Virus record (IMG/VR): IMGVR_UViG_3300045284_000214 | Span: 1-64,000 of that record | Direction: 5' to 3' (one strand) | DNA length: 64,000 nt | From: a virus | In this document: piece after piece, positions 1 to 8,085 of the stretch | How the letters are laid out: every line of letters starts with the position of its first letter | Numbering within the stretch: position 1 is the first letter of the stretch | Translations under genes and position numbers: made by a program | Notes under the pieces: model-generated | Databases searched by the model: none | What the model was told of the DNA's origin: nothing | The model's input: the letters and a program-made list of their open reading frames with translations, nothing else

Positions 1-44
1 AGCTTGGGAACGCGAACTCCGACAATCTATGGCGACCTGCCGCC

Positions 45-1295
45 GTGGCCGCAATACGACGATCACTGGAGCTACCAGATGGCCAAGATGGATCACTGGC
101 AGGAGACCTTAATCCTGAATATCGGGCAAAAGCTATCTCCAACCTCGCCCACAACCTCCATCACCTCGGACGTAACGTCGAAGCCAAGGACCTTGCACTG
201 AAGGCCCTGAAGATGGACGACAAGCTGGCCAATGCATGGCTTACGCTATCGCTGGTGCAGAACGTACAGGGGAACCTCGGCAATGCAGAGATTTCGGCGG
301 CCCGTGCGATGTCACTGGGCAGGACCCCGGCCATCGAGATTGGTTTGGCATTCTCGCAGATGTACCAAGGGAAATACAAAGAGGGTTTGGCACATTTTGA
401 AGCCCGGTACGAATATGTATTACGCCATTTCCTCGAATACCCCTATCCACAGTGGCACGGCGAAGCGGGCGCTACAGTCGCTGTAATGACCGATCAGGGC
501 ATGGGAGACGTGATCTCCTTTGCGCGCTTCCTGCCAGCGCTGATCGAGCGTAGCGCCTTCGTCCACATCCGGGTTCATCCGGAGTTGGTGAAGCTCTTGA
601 AGGTCCAGCTGCAGCGCTACCAGAACATCTCCATCGAGCCGGTGCCGTGCGCCTATCCTCCGGCTGACTTCTGGACGACCTTCATGTCGATTCCCACGGC
701 CCTTGACCTGTCCGACGAGGAGATCAGAGATGCTAAGCCATTGCCTTGTCCTGATTTCCGGACTGACGCTTCTTGGAAATCCCCAGACCGTGACTTCCAC
801 ATCGCTGTTACCTGGACTGGCAGCAACGCCAACTGGATTAACGGCCATCGATCTTTCCCGATGGAACAACTCCTTGAACTGTATCGCATTCCGGGAATAC
901 AGATATATTCCCTGCAGGTCGATGCTGGTCAGCCGGGAGACTCCAGCATGCAAATCCATGAGAAGGGAGCCGCAACCCTGATCCGGGACATGCGGCCCTA
1001 CATCCGGGACGTGACCGACACCATGGCAATCCTGAACGAGATGGACCTCGTCGTGACCTGTGAGAGCATCCTCGGCCACATTGCTGGCTTGATGGGGATC
1101 GATACCTTTATCCCCTACAGCTACAACGGCGGTGACTTCCGGCTGGGACGCAAGGAAGATGGTGCGCTCTGGTACCCCAATCACCGCATCTTCAAGCAGA
1201 CCTCCGAGGCCAAATGGGAACCTGTATTCGAGCGCATCATTCTGGCCATCCGGCAGAAGATGGAAGCCAAGAAGCAGCAGAGGAGGGTGGCATGA
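45..1295 (+). CDS. TPR-linked glycosyltransferase-like protein, 5' end uncertain
   Basis: The first ~100 residues have the Ala/Leu spacing of tetratricopeptide helices. The remainder resembles the glycosyltransferase domain often fused to TPRs (GT9-like), with a DQGMGDVISFARF stretch near residue 149 and VVTCESILGHIAGLMG near residue 345, where the sugar nucleotide would bind. It likely transfers a sugar, and heads a cassette of sugar-nucleotide genes. The only usable in-frame start is a GTG at 45 without a Shine-Dalgarno. In another frame, bases 1-105 encode an aromatic-rich peptide (GDLPPWPQYDDHWSYQM) that reads like a better N-terminus. The real start is probably left of the window and a one-base frameshift near 105 is possible. 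The substrate is unknown. Confidence 0.6.
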   Translation: MAAIRRSLELPDGQDGSLAGDLNPEYRAKAISNLAHNLHHLGRNVEAKDLALKALKMDDKLANAWLTLSLVQNVQGNLGNAEISAARAMSLGRTPAIEIGLAFSQMYQGKYKEGLAHFEARYEYVLRHFLEYPYPQWHGEAGATVAVMTDQGMGDVISFARFLPALIERSAFVHIRVHPELVKLLKVQLQRYQNISIEPVPCAYPPADFWTTFMSIPTALDLSDEEIRDAKPLPCPDFRTDASWKSPDRDFHIAVTWTGSNANWINGHRSFPMEQLLELYRIPGIQIYSLQVDAGQPGDSSMQIHEKGAATLIRDMRPYIRDVTDTMAILNEMDLVVTCESILGHIAGLMGIDTFIPYSYNGGDFRLGRKEDGALWYPNHRIFKQTSEAKWEPVFERIILAIRQKMEAKKQQRRVA

Positions 1296-1534
1296 TGGCT
1301 AGCGTTAGGGTGAAGATTGCGGTCGCCGTGGACCCCACGGGCCGTTGGTATGCCCACAGCTATGGCGATGCCGAAGCCGTGGCTTACCCGGATAATCATG
1401 ACGAAATGCTGGAGTTTGTCGATGTAGTGGAGCAGTGCGGGCCAAGCGAGGCATGGTTCTGGGTTACGGCTGAGCTGCCAATTCCGGAGCCAAAGGAGGT
1501 GGCTGGCGAGATTGTGATGGTCAAGGATGGCTGA
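1292..1534 (+). CDS. hypothetical protein, 80 aa
   Basis: The start overlaps the upstream stop in an ATGA arrangement, with GGAGGG just upstream, so it is translationally coupled. The protein begins MMASVRVKIAVAVDPTG and alternates beta-like stretches (IAVAVD, AWFWVTAELPIP); no membrane segment or catalytic motif is visible. A small soluble beta-rich protein is likely. It sits between the glycosyltransferase and the KTSC protein in a phage sugar cassette. I do not recognise the family. Confidence 0.7.
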   Translation: MMASVRVKIAVAVDPTGRWYAHSYGDAEAVAYPDNHDEMLEFVDVVEQCGPSEAWFWVTAELPIPEPKEVAGEIVMVKDG

Positions 1535-1766
1535 TCAGAAAGGTATAGATTGGCGTAACGTCTTCAGTACTAACATCATCCGCGTAGGCTATGACTTCGA
1601 CACCAACGAGTTGTTAGTGGAATGGAAGCGCACCGGCAAGATATCGGCTTACGGTCCAGACTTCCCCTTCACCGAGTTCGAGAAGGTCTCCAAAGCCCCA
1701 TCTGTGGGCAGCATGGTAAAGAACGATGTGGTTCCGAAGTATTCTCACCGGTATTTGACAGAATGA
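1527..1766 (+). CDS. KTSC-domain-like small protein
   Basis: The 79-residue protein carries the pattern of the KTSC domain: a Ser/Asn-Ile-Ile core strand followed by VGYDFDTNELLVEWKRTG, then a KVSKAPSVGSMVKNDVVPKY tail. KTSC domains are small beta-rich modules, frequent in phages and sometimes fused to nucleic-acid enzymes; their biochemical role is not settled. The gene overlaps its upstream neighbour by 8 bases and its stop overlaps the next start (ATGA), placing it in one operon with the sugar genes. Confidence 0.65.
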   Translation: MADQKGIDWRNVFSTNIIRVGYDFDTNELLVEWKRTGKISAYGPDFPFTEFEKVSKAPSVGSMVKNDVVPKYSHRYLTE

Positions 1767-2548
1767 CAGCGTTTGAAAAATGGCTGACTGAGGCACCTTA
1801 TCCAGCTCCTCCACGCATCCTCGTAGCTGGCTCTGCCTATGTCCATGATGAGGGCCTGCGTGAGCTATGCAAGCTATGGTCAAGGGTAGTCCAGCATCTG
1901 GACCCCAATGTGGACATCGTGATCATCGACAGCGTGTCGCCGTTCGAGCCTGCGGTGTTTCTGGAGTGGCCAGTTACGATAGAAGGTTATGATGATTATA
2001 GGGATGTTCGCGGTCATCAGAAATGGATTTACCGCTTCAAGGAAAACATCGGACACCTCTCCCGTGGCGGTCAGGATGGAGCTGGCCGCACCTTCTGCAA
2101 GAGCATCGAGCTGGGAATCGAGGGCGGGTATGATTATGTGGCAATCATTGAAACTGACCTCATCTTCCTCCGGTCAATTACTGACATATGCAAACGTCTT
2201 CAACGTACAGGAACTCCTATTGCCGCTGTTGGGAATCAGCAATACCAATTTCCTGAATTCGGCGTCTGCTTTGTCGATTGTAGCTGGGCAAAGGAATTCG
2301 ATTTTGTCGGGAAATACAACTGGCTCTCGTCGCAGCCATGGCCCATTCCTGAGATAAGGATCATGAACATCGTGCAGGACTATCTGATGCTCCTGCCGAT
2401 CTACGGAATCCGCGTTGATCAGACTGGTCTTACGGCACAGACTATCCAGAACTACTTTCCTTATTTCGCCCCAGCATGGGTTACCCACGCACAAAGCCTT
2501 GACGTGTATTTCAAGGCCATCATGATGAACAACCTAACTCTTCCTTGA
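1763..2548 (+). CDS. putative glycosyltransferase-like protein
   Basis: The start is the ATG overlapping the previous stop (ATGA); upstream in-frame codons lie inside the KTSC gene and are not used. The 261-residue protein has YDYVAIIETDLIFLRSIT near residue 130, which has the hydrophobic-strand-plus-acidic (ETD) look of a GT-A metal/nucleotide-binding site, followed by a GNQQYQFPEFG segment. There is no signal peptide or transmembrane helix, so it is cytosolic. Its setting among sugar genes supports glycan synthesis. The exact family and donor sugar cannot be named from sequence alone. Confidence 0.5.
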   Translation: MTAFEKWLTEAPYPAPPRILVAGSAYVHDEGLRELCKLWSRVVQHLDPNVDIVIIDSVSPFEPAVFLEWPVTIEGYDDYRDVRGHQKWIYRFKENIGHLSRGGQDGAGRTFCKSIELGIEGGYDYVAIIETDLIFLRSITDICKRLQRTGTPIAAVGNQQYQFPEFGVCFVDCSWAKEFDFVGKYNWLSSQPWPIPEIRIMNIVQDYLMLLPIYGIRVDQTGLTAQTIQNYFPYFAPAWVTHAQSLDVYFKAIMMNNLTLP

Positions 2549-2555
2549 GGTTCAA

Positions 2556-2894
2556 ATGCGCTTCACCATCCCCGCCATCAACAATGACTACTATGACGAG
2601 GACTATCTGCGTGTCTTCGGCTTCAAGAGCCTCGGCAAGAACATCCGTGTTCACCGTTCCGTCGTCTTCATGAAGCCAGCTAACATCAGCATTGCTGACG
2701 ATGTAACGATCATGCCTTACTGCGTCTTCGGTACCGGCAAGACCGATGTTGTGATCGACGTTGATCCGTTCCAGTATTTCGAAGGCAAGCCGGAGGAGTC
2801 GCCGCTCGATGCCGAGAAGCGCATCAAGGAATTGGAGGCTACATTGGCCTCCTATAAGGCCGCCAACAAGGGCAAGACCGGATCAGATCGATGA
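2556..2894 (+). CDS. truncated hexapeptide (left-handed beta-helix) acyltransferase-like protein
   Basis: Residues 20-60 (SLGKNIRVHRSVVFMKPANI [20 residues] then a DDVTIMPYCVFG stretch) look like the opening coils of a left-handed beta-helix acyltransferase. The helix stops after about two turns and is replaced by a charged alpha-helical tail rich in Lys/Glu (KRIKELEATLASYKA). At 112 residues it is about half the usual family length, so it is probably catalytically dead or a structural adaptor. It overlaps the NeuD-type gene by 4 bases. Shine-Dalgarno TGAGG precedes the ATG. Confidence 0.5.
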   Translation: MRFTIPAINNDYYDEDYLRVFGFKSLGKNIRVHRSVVFMKPANISIADDVTIMPYCVFGTGKTDVVIDVDPFQYFEGKPEESPLDAEKRIKELEATLASYKAANKGKTGSDR

Positions 2895-3607
2895 CTGATG
2901 CAGACATCAAGCGTAAACCGACTGCCGTCTTTGGTGCGGGCGGCCACGGCCTTTTGATTGGAGCGCTACTGCTGGCATGCGGTGAGAAAGTGTTCTTCCT
3001 GGATGACCGCATGGATGCCCTGCTGGCAGTCGAGAATATCGGGGCATTGCTGGTTGGTGGTTCGGAGAAGCTGGAAGACTCGCGCTTCCTGCGTAGGCAT
3101 GATCTGTTCATAGGTATAGGTGACAACCAGAAGCGAAGACACTTTAGCGAATTAGCATCCAAATTCGGGGCGCATCACTCCATTCTCATCGATCCCGATG
3201 CTACGGTAATGAATGGTTCCATACTGGATAGCGGCGTAGTTGTCATGGCTGGGGCTGTGGTCTCTCACGATGTAAGATTGGGCCGGTCAGTCATCGTCAA
3301 CACCAGCGCCTCAATTGCCCATGGCTGCATCGTTGGGGACTATGCCAACATATCCGATGGTGCGCGGCTATTGGGTGAAGTCAGGGTGGGCGAGATGGCA
3401 TTCATCGGCGGCGGAGCTATCGTGCTGCCAAAAATCAGGATCGGTGACAGGGCCATTGTCGGTGCTGGTGCGGTCGTAACCAAGGATGTTCCAGATGGGT
3501 TCACAGTCGTCGGCAATCCAGCCCGTACAGTCAGTCATTCCGATAGTGAGGCCGTACTTCCCGGCACTGGAGACAATATCGTCAAGATTATCCCGGGCGC
3601 TAAATGA
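2891..3607 (+). CDS. NeuD/PglD-family sugar O/N-acyltransferase
   Basis: The N-terminus has the Rossmann-like nucleotide-sugar domain of this family (TAVFGAGGHGLLIGALLLAC, about residues 11-30). The second half is a left-handed beta-helix of hexapeptide repeats ending with VVGAGAVVTKDVPDGFTVVGNPAR (shown here by its key GAGAVVTKDVP and VVGNPA motifs). It would acetylate an amino-sugar nucleotide such as UDP-4-amino-sugar. Family members normally end just after the NPAR motif; here ~24 extra residues follow because the frame runs on through the start of the aminotransferase gene. It pairs naturally with the downstream DegT aminotransferase. Confidence 0.85.
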   Translation: MTDADIKRKPTAVFGAGGHGLLIGALLLACGEKVFFLDDRMDALLAVENIGALLVGGSEKLEDSRFLRRHDLFIGIGDNQKRRHFSELASKFGAHHSILIDPDATVMNGSILDSGVVVMAGAVVSHDVRLGRSVIVNTSASIAHGCIVGDYANISDGARLLGEVRVGEMAFIGGGAIVLPKIRIGDRAIVGAGAVVTKDVPDGFTVVGNPARTVSHSDSEAVLPGTGDNIVKIIPGAK

Positions 3608-4658
3608 AGGCTGCATTACCAACAACGGCCCCTACGTTCAGGACTTCGAGGCGCTGCTAGCCAAGTATCTCGGCGCTCCGGTGCTGTGCTTTGGCTCCGG
3701 TCAGGCTGCGCTGACGGCCATGCTGATGGCCAGTGAAATCCAGGGGCAGGAAGTGATCATCCCCTCATTCACTTTCGCCGCCACCCCAAACGCCGTACTT
3801 GCTGCTGGCGGCATCCCCGTATTTGCTGATGTCAGCATCGACACCCTGACCCTCAGTCCCATTGATGTCGAGAAACGGATTACGGAGCAGACGGGTGCTA
3901 TTCTGGCGGTCGATGCTTATGGCATTGGCGCGGATTACCAAATACTCATCAAGATTGCCAAAAAGCACCGAATTAAGCTTCTTCGCGATAGCGCACCAGC
4001 CTTCGGCACCATCTGCTCCGGACAGAACGATGTCACCGGGATTTATTCGTTTCATGCGACAAAGGCCTTTGCGGTTGGTGAGGGTGGTTGTATAGTATCG
4101 CATGACGAAAGCCTGATGGCCAGAGCCAAGTTGATCAGGAACTTCGGCCTCGACAAAAACCATGCATGGCGGCTTCCAGGAATCAATGGCAAGATGACAG
4201 AGATCAGCGCCATTATCGGCATCCAGAGCCTAAAGGGATGGCCTGACAGGCTGAACGAGCGGCAGAAGGTCAAGGCGCGGCTGGATGCTGTCCTGACCGG
4301 TATCGATGGGCTAACGGTGATCATGACGCCTGCTGGACAGTCTGTCTCATGGTGCTACGCCCCTGCTCTCATCGACCCCATAGCGTTCGGATGCTCCCGC
4401 GACGAACTCCAGCGCCAGCTTGAGGCCAATGGCATCTATACCCGCAAGTATTACCCGGCTTGCCACATGGAGAACTTTATTTCGGACAGCGACCCGCTGG
4501 GATCAGACCTCCGGGGAATCGGGTTACCACGAACTGAGCGGTCAGCCAGTCAGGTGCTTGCCCTCCCCTGCTACGAGTCCATGACCATGACCGAATGCCA
4601 GCGCATCGGTGATACCATCCGCAATATCCAGAACATGGTCAGCACGGTATATTCATGA
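3495..4658 (+). CDS. DegT/DnrJ/EryC1/StrS-family sugar aminotransferase
   Basis: This is a PLP enzyme that aminates keto-sugar nucleotides. The family N-terminal signature IPIVRPYFPALE is present at residues 15-26, the glycine-rich GSGQAAL follows near 67, and the PLP lysine is K190 in SFHATKAFAVGEGG; LLRDSAPAFG near 162 supplies the pyridine-nitrogen acid. The ATG at 3495 is chosen because AAGGA lies 8 bases upstream; an in-frame ATG at 3486 is possible. Its first ~37 codons overlap the 3' end of the NeuD gene in another frame, an unusually long overlap that must be real because the signature motif lies inside it. Confidence 0.88.
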   Translation: MGSQSSAIQPVQSVIPIVRPYFPALETISSRLSRALNEGCITNNGPYVQDFEALLAKYLGAPVLCFGSGQAALTAMLMASEIQGQEVIIPSFTFAATPNAVLAAGGIPVFADVSIDTLTLSPIDVEKRITEQTGAILAVDAYGIGADYQILIKIAKKHRIKLLRDSAPAFGTICSGQNDVTGIYSFHATKAFAVGEGGCIVSHDESLMARAKLIRNFGLDKNHAWRLPGINGKMTEISAIIGIQSLKGWPDRLNERQKVKARLDAVLTGIDGLTVIMTPAGQSVSWCYAPALIDPIAFGCSRDELQRQLEANGIYTRKYYPACHMENFISDSDPLGSDLRGIGLPRTERSASQVLALPCYESMTMTECQRIGDTIRNIQNMVSTVYS

Positions 4659-4894
4659 ATTTACAAGATCGGATTGACGACCTTGAGGAAGCGTTGCAGC
4701 GGATCATTCAGTGGTCCGAAGCATATCCGCCCGACATTTTCCATGAGCCATCTGCTGAGGAATGCCGCCGCGCCCACAAATTACTTACAGCTAATGGCAT
4801 GACGCTGGATGCCTTTAGTGCGAGCATGGGAAGACATTGCCTCAAAGGCATTGGTGATATTGCTCGCGGAGTCTTAAAATGCGATGTTTTGTGA
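4655..4894 (+). CDS. hypothetical protein, 79 aa
   Basis: ATG overlaps the aminotransferase stop (ATGA). The protein begins with a short amphipathic helix (DRIDDLEEALQRIIQWSEAY) and ends LDAFSASMGRHCLKGIGDIA, a pattern I have seen in small phage proteins without assigned function. It overlaps the epimerase gene by 16 bases. The helix suggests a small oligomeric or regulatory protein. No function is claimed. Confidence 0.65.
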   Translation: MNLQDRIDDLEEALQRIIQWSEAYPPDIFHEPSAEECRRAHKLLTANGMTLDAFSASMGRHCLKGIGDIARGVLKCDVL

Positions 4895-5883
4895 GCGGGT
4901 CCGGCGGGTATATTGGCATGGTGCTATGCAAACAGCTTGTGAAGGAAGGTCACGATGTCACTGCTTTTGATCGTTACTTTTTTGGTCATAAGCCTGATGG
5001 CTGTCGCATTGTCGTGGGTGATATACGGACTGTCGGGGCCGAGACACTAGAGGGCCATGATGTTGTGGTTGATCTGGCTGGGTTATCGAATGATGCCGCT
5101 TGTGAGATCGACCGCAATTTTACATCTGCTATAAACTTTTATGGGGGCAGGAATCTGGCTTCATGGGCGGTTGGCTCTGGCATTGGCCGTTATGTATATG
5201 CCAGTTCAGCGTCGATATATGGACATGGAGAGAAATCCGGACTCACGGAGACTGATGAAACCAATCCACTGACTGATTATGCCAAAAGCAAACGCTGCAT
5301 GGAGGAGGAATTGTCCGATGACTTTTTCTCCAAAATGGAAATAGTCATCCTGCGCAATGCCACGGTCTTTGGCGTCTCGCCCCGCATGCGCTTCGATCTT
5401 GCTGTCAATGTCATGACCATGCGTGCATGGCGGGACAAGGTGATCTACGTCATGGGCGGTGGCGAGCAGTGGAGGCCCTTCATCCATGTCGAGGACGTGG
5501 CCAGAACCATCATCTGGGCGCTGACAGCCCGCAAGGAGGTGGTGGCAGGCCAGACCTTCAATGTGGGTTCCGCTGACAATCAGGTCACCGTGGGGCATCT
5601 GGCCACCATGGTTGCCAACTACTTTCCGGATGCCAAGATACACCGCATCCCAGACGAGACCGACCAGCGCAGCTACCATCTGTCCTTCGACAAGTTCTTC
5701 AAGGCATCCGATCTGCGCAAGTTCAAGACCATAGATTATGGCATCACCGAGATCATGCGGGCCCTGAACAATGGCTCCATCGATCCTAATGATCCACGCA
5801 CCATCACCCTGAACTGGTACAAATCCATGCTAGAGTGGAAAGATCGGCTGGATACCCTCTCAAAGGATGGACCCATTCTGTGA
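4879..5883 (+). CDS. NAD-dependent sugar epimerase/dehydratase (extended SDR)
   Basis: The Rossmann motif GSGGYIG is at residues 7-13 and the extended-SDR catalytic set is visible: SSASIYG near residue 110 (serine) and DYAKSK near 133 (YxxxK). A GGGEQWRPFIHVEDVA segment near 193 is the typical substrate-loop/HVEDVA motif. It would convert an NDP-sugar to a 4-keto or epimerised form, feeding the DegT aminotransferase and NeuD acyltransferase just upstream, consistent with an acetamido-deoxy-sugar pathway. Length (334 aa) is normal for the family. The exact sugar cannot be deduced. Confidence 0.9.
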   Translation: MRCFVSGSGGYIGMVLCKQLVKEGHDVTAFDRYFFGHKPDGCRIVVGDIRTVGAETLEGHDVVVDLAGLSNDAACEIDRNFTSAINFYGGRNLASWAVGSGIGRYVYASSASIYGHGEKSGLTETDETNPLTDYAKSKRCMEEELSDDFFSKMEIVILRNATVFGVSPRMRFDLAVNVMTMRAWRDKVIYVMGGGEQWRPFIHVEDVARTIIWALTARKEVVAGQTFNVGSADNQVTVGHLATMVANYFPDAKIHRIPDETDQRSYHLSFDKFFKASDLRKFKTIDYGITEIMRALNNGSIDPNDPRTITLNWYKSMLEWKDRLDTLSKDGPIL

Positions 5884-6128
5884 CCCGCGAAGAAATAGCT
5901 GACCGCTTCAGGAAGATGGCCGATCAGATCGAGGCCAACAAGGAGTACCCTTTCGGCGGGGCTTTTGTTATGGTGCCGCCACAGGACCTTGAGCCTGTGG
6001 AACTTCTCATCCTCGATACCCGTCAGAATGCCCACCAGTTCTACGCCAACATCAAGACCTTGGGCGAGGAAAGGGCCATGCTTCTGGGAGAAGAAGAACT
6101 CCGCAGGAAGGCATACGGAGTTAGGTAA
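5880..6128 (+). CDS. hypothetical protein, 82 aa
   Basis: GTG at 5880 overlaps the epimerase stop; an earlier in-frame ATG at 5835 would add 15 residues inside the epimerase gene. The protein has an N-terminal helix (TREEIADRFRKMADQIEAN), then beta strands (GAFVMVPPQD, VELLILDTRQN) and a charged C-terminal helix. The last base is shared with the terminase start. Position immediately before TerL is where a small terminase subunit often sits, but no HTH is obvious, so that role is only a possibility. Confidence 0.6.
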   Translation: MTREEIADRFRKMADQIEANKEYPFGGAFVMVPPQDLEPVELLILDTRQNAHQFYANIKTLGEERAMLLGEEELRRKAYGVR

Positions 6129-8083
6129 TGTACGTTGAGGAAGATGGCGCAACAGGCTGGACACATGGCAAGCGCCTCGCCTTCGAAGACAGCTTCCGCA
6201 CCTTCCTTAACCACGTCACCATCAACTCCAAGGACACCGGCCCCACCATCCTCGGGGAGCATCTCTTTGACGCCCAGGAGCGGTTCATCAAGTTCGTGTT
6301 CGATGGGCTTGAGCATAACATCCATGACTTCTATGTGCTCAAAAGTCGGCAATTGGGCTCGTCTGTTATCTCCAGAGCCTTCTCGGTCTTCTGGCTTGGC
6401 ATGCACCCCGGCCTGACCGGCGGCATCGTGTTTGATACCGACAGCAACAAGTTATCAGCACGCCGCGAGATCGAGAACATGATCCGGGACTTGCCGCCGG
6501 AAATGGGTTTCCCGAAGATTGCCAAAGCCAACCGCAACGGCATCGAACTGTCGAATCAATCAACCATCCTGTTCATGTCGGCCGGTGTGAAGAAAAGCCG
6601 TGGCAGTGGTACTCTGGGCCGGTCGCTGGGGCTATCCTACTCGCACGCCTCAGAACTCTGTTCCTACGATAATCCTGAAGGCTTGGTTGCCTATCGAAAG
6701 GCGCTGTCGCAAGTTCATCCAAATCGACTGTACCTCTACGAATCCACCGCCAGAGGCTACAACGACTGGTACCATATGTGGGTCGAGGCAAAGGCTGATG
6801 CCGCCCAAAAAGCATGCCTGTTTTTGGGATGGTGGAGCAAACCGACGCAGCGGATCAAGAAGACCCATTCTGACTTTTCTCGCTATGGCATCCAGCTTCC
6901 TACCCCAAAGGAAGCCGAAAAAATCAAACAAGTGCGGGAGCAGTACAATCACCAGATCACTCCGGAGCAGTTGGCTTGGATCAGGAAGGACAGCGATCCC
7001 CTTGCCAAGCTGATGGAGGGAGAAAAGGCGGTTGAGTATGAGGCATCATCATACCAATTGGCCGAACAGCCCTGGACGGAAGAAGACAGTTTTCAGCAGA
7101 GCGGATCGACGTTCTTTGCCCCCGAATCACTGAAAGTGCTGACCGATGAGCAAGCCAAAAACCCCAAGAGCTATTACGCCTTCGCTACCTTTGCCGAGTT
7201 CATTGATACCTCTGTCCATCAGGTCACCAATCCAAGAGTCGCTCACCTCAAGGTGTGGGATGAGCCAATCGATGACGGAGCTTACTACGTGGTGGCCGCT
7301 GACCCAGCTTGGGGCATGCGAGAGAAGTCCGACCGCTCCGCCCTTCAAGTGCTACGCTGTTATGCTGACGGATGCGACCAAGTAGCTGAGTATGCGTGGC
7401 CTTTGGTCGGTACAAGGCAGTTCGCGTGGTCCATACTGGCTATCGCGGCTTGGTACGCTGGGCACTCCAACGACGTGCGGCTGATCGTGGAGATGAATGG
7501 CCCTGGTCGCCCGGTCTGGGATGAGGTGAACTCGGTCAAGCGCCACATTGCTTCCGGCTACCAGCCCAAGGAGGTGGACGCGCTGGGGCTGAAGCGGATA
7601 TTCGGCAACGTCCGCAACTACATCTTCACCCGTAATGATTCCCTCGATCAATCCAAGAGCTGGCAATGGATCACGGCAAAGGGTGACGGCCCCTCAAGCA
7701 AGGTGCGCCTGATGGAGCGCATGCGGGATGCTACCTCGACCCAGAAGGTGAGAATCAGGTCCATAGACCTCATCAACGAGATGAAGGGTGTGCAGCGCGG
7801 CGAGGACAACTCCATCGAGGCCCTCGGCAACAGCAAGGACGACCGGGTGCTGGCCATGGCGCTGGCTCTGATGTGCTGGGACGAGCGGCTGGTTCCGGCC
7901 CTGTCCAGCCGCAAGCGGACCCGGGAAGCAGAAGAAAATCGCCGCAAGCTCACACTTCAGGATATGTATTCGCTGTATACGGAGCGCCAGTTCAACGATG
8001 TGCTGCGCCGCAAGACACTGGATCGCAAGGCAACTCTGCGCCAGATGAAGCTGCAGGCACGGCTATATGGGAATCGAAGGTGA
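6128..8083 (+). CDS. terL: terminase large subunit (TerL)
   Basis: ATPase-nuclease motor that cuts concatemeric DNA and pumps it into the prohead. A phage-type Walker A is at residues 71-79 (LKSRQLGSS), followed by the adenine-motif-like FWLGMHPG region; the Walker B area (LGLSYSHASEL, ~167) is degenerate with Ser-Glu rather than Asp-Glu. The C-terminal RNase-H-like nuclease shows VVAADPAWG (~390), LIVEMNGPG (~455) and KDDRVLAMALAL (~570), giving the expected acidic residues. Length 651 aa is normal. It begins the packaging/head operon. Confidence 0.93.
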   Translation: MYVEEDGATGWTHGKRLAFEDSFRTFLNHVTINSKDTGPTILGEHLFDAQERFIKFVFDGLEHNIHDFYVLKSRQLGSSVISRAFSVFWLGMHPGLTGGIVFDTDSNKLSARREIENMIRDLPPEMGFPKIAKANRNGIELSNQSTILFMSAGVKKSRGSGTLGRSLGLSYSHASELCSYDNPEGLVAYRKALSQVHPNRLYLYESTARGYNDWYHMWVEAKADAAQKACLFLGWWSKPTQRIKKTHSDFSRYGIQLPTPKEAEKIKQVREQYNHQITPEQLAWIRKDSDPLAKLMEGEKAVEYEASSYQLAEQPWTEEDSFQQSGSTFFAPESLKVLTDEQAKNPKSYYAFATFAEFIDTSVHQVTNPRVAHLKVWDEPIDDGAYYVVAADPAWGMREKSDRSALQVLRCYADGCDQVAEYAWPLVGTRQFAWSILAIAAWYAGHSNDVRLIVEMNGPGRPVWDEVNSVKRHIASGYQPKEVDALGLKRIFGNVRNYIFTRNDSLDQSKSWQWITAKGDGPSSKVRLMERMRDATSTQKVRIRSIDLINEMKGVQRGEDNSIEALGNSKDDRVLAMALALMCWDERLVPALSSRKRTREAEENRRKLTLQDMYSLYTERQFNDVLRRKTLDRKATLRQMKLQARLYGNRR

Positions 8084-8085
8084 GC

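Noticed and set aside
420-1184. 254-codon open frame on the minus strand inside the first glycosyltransferase gene
   Set aside because: It is antisense to a coherent protein and has no recognisable domain; high GC leaves long antisense frames.
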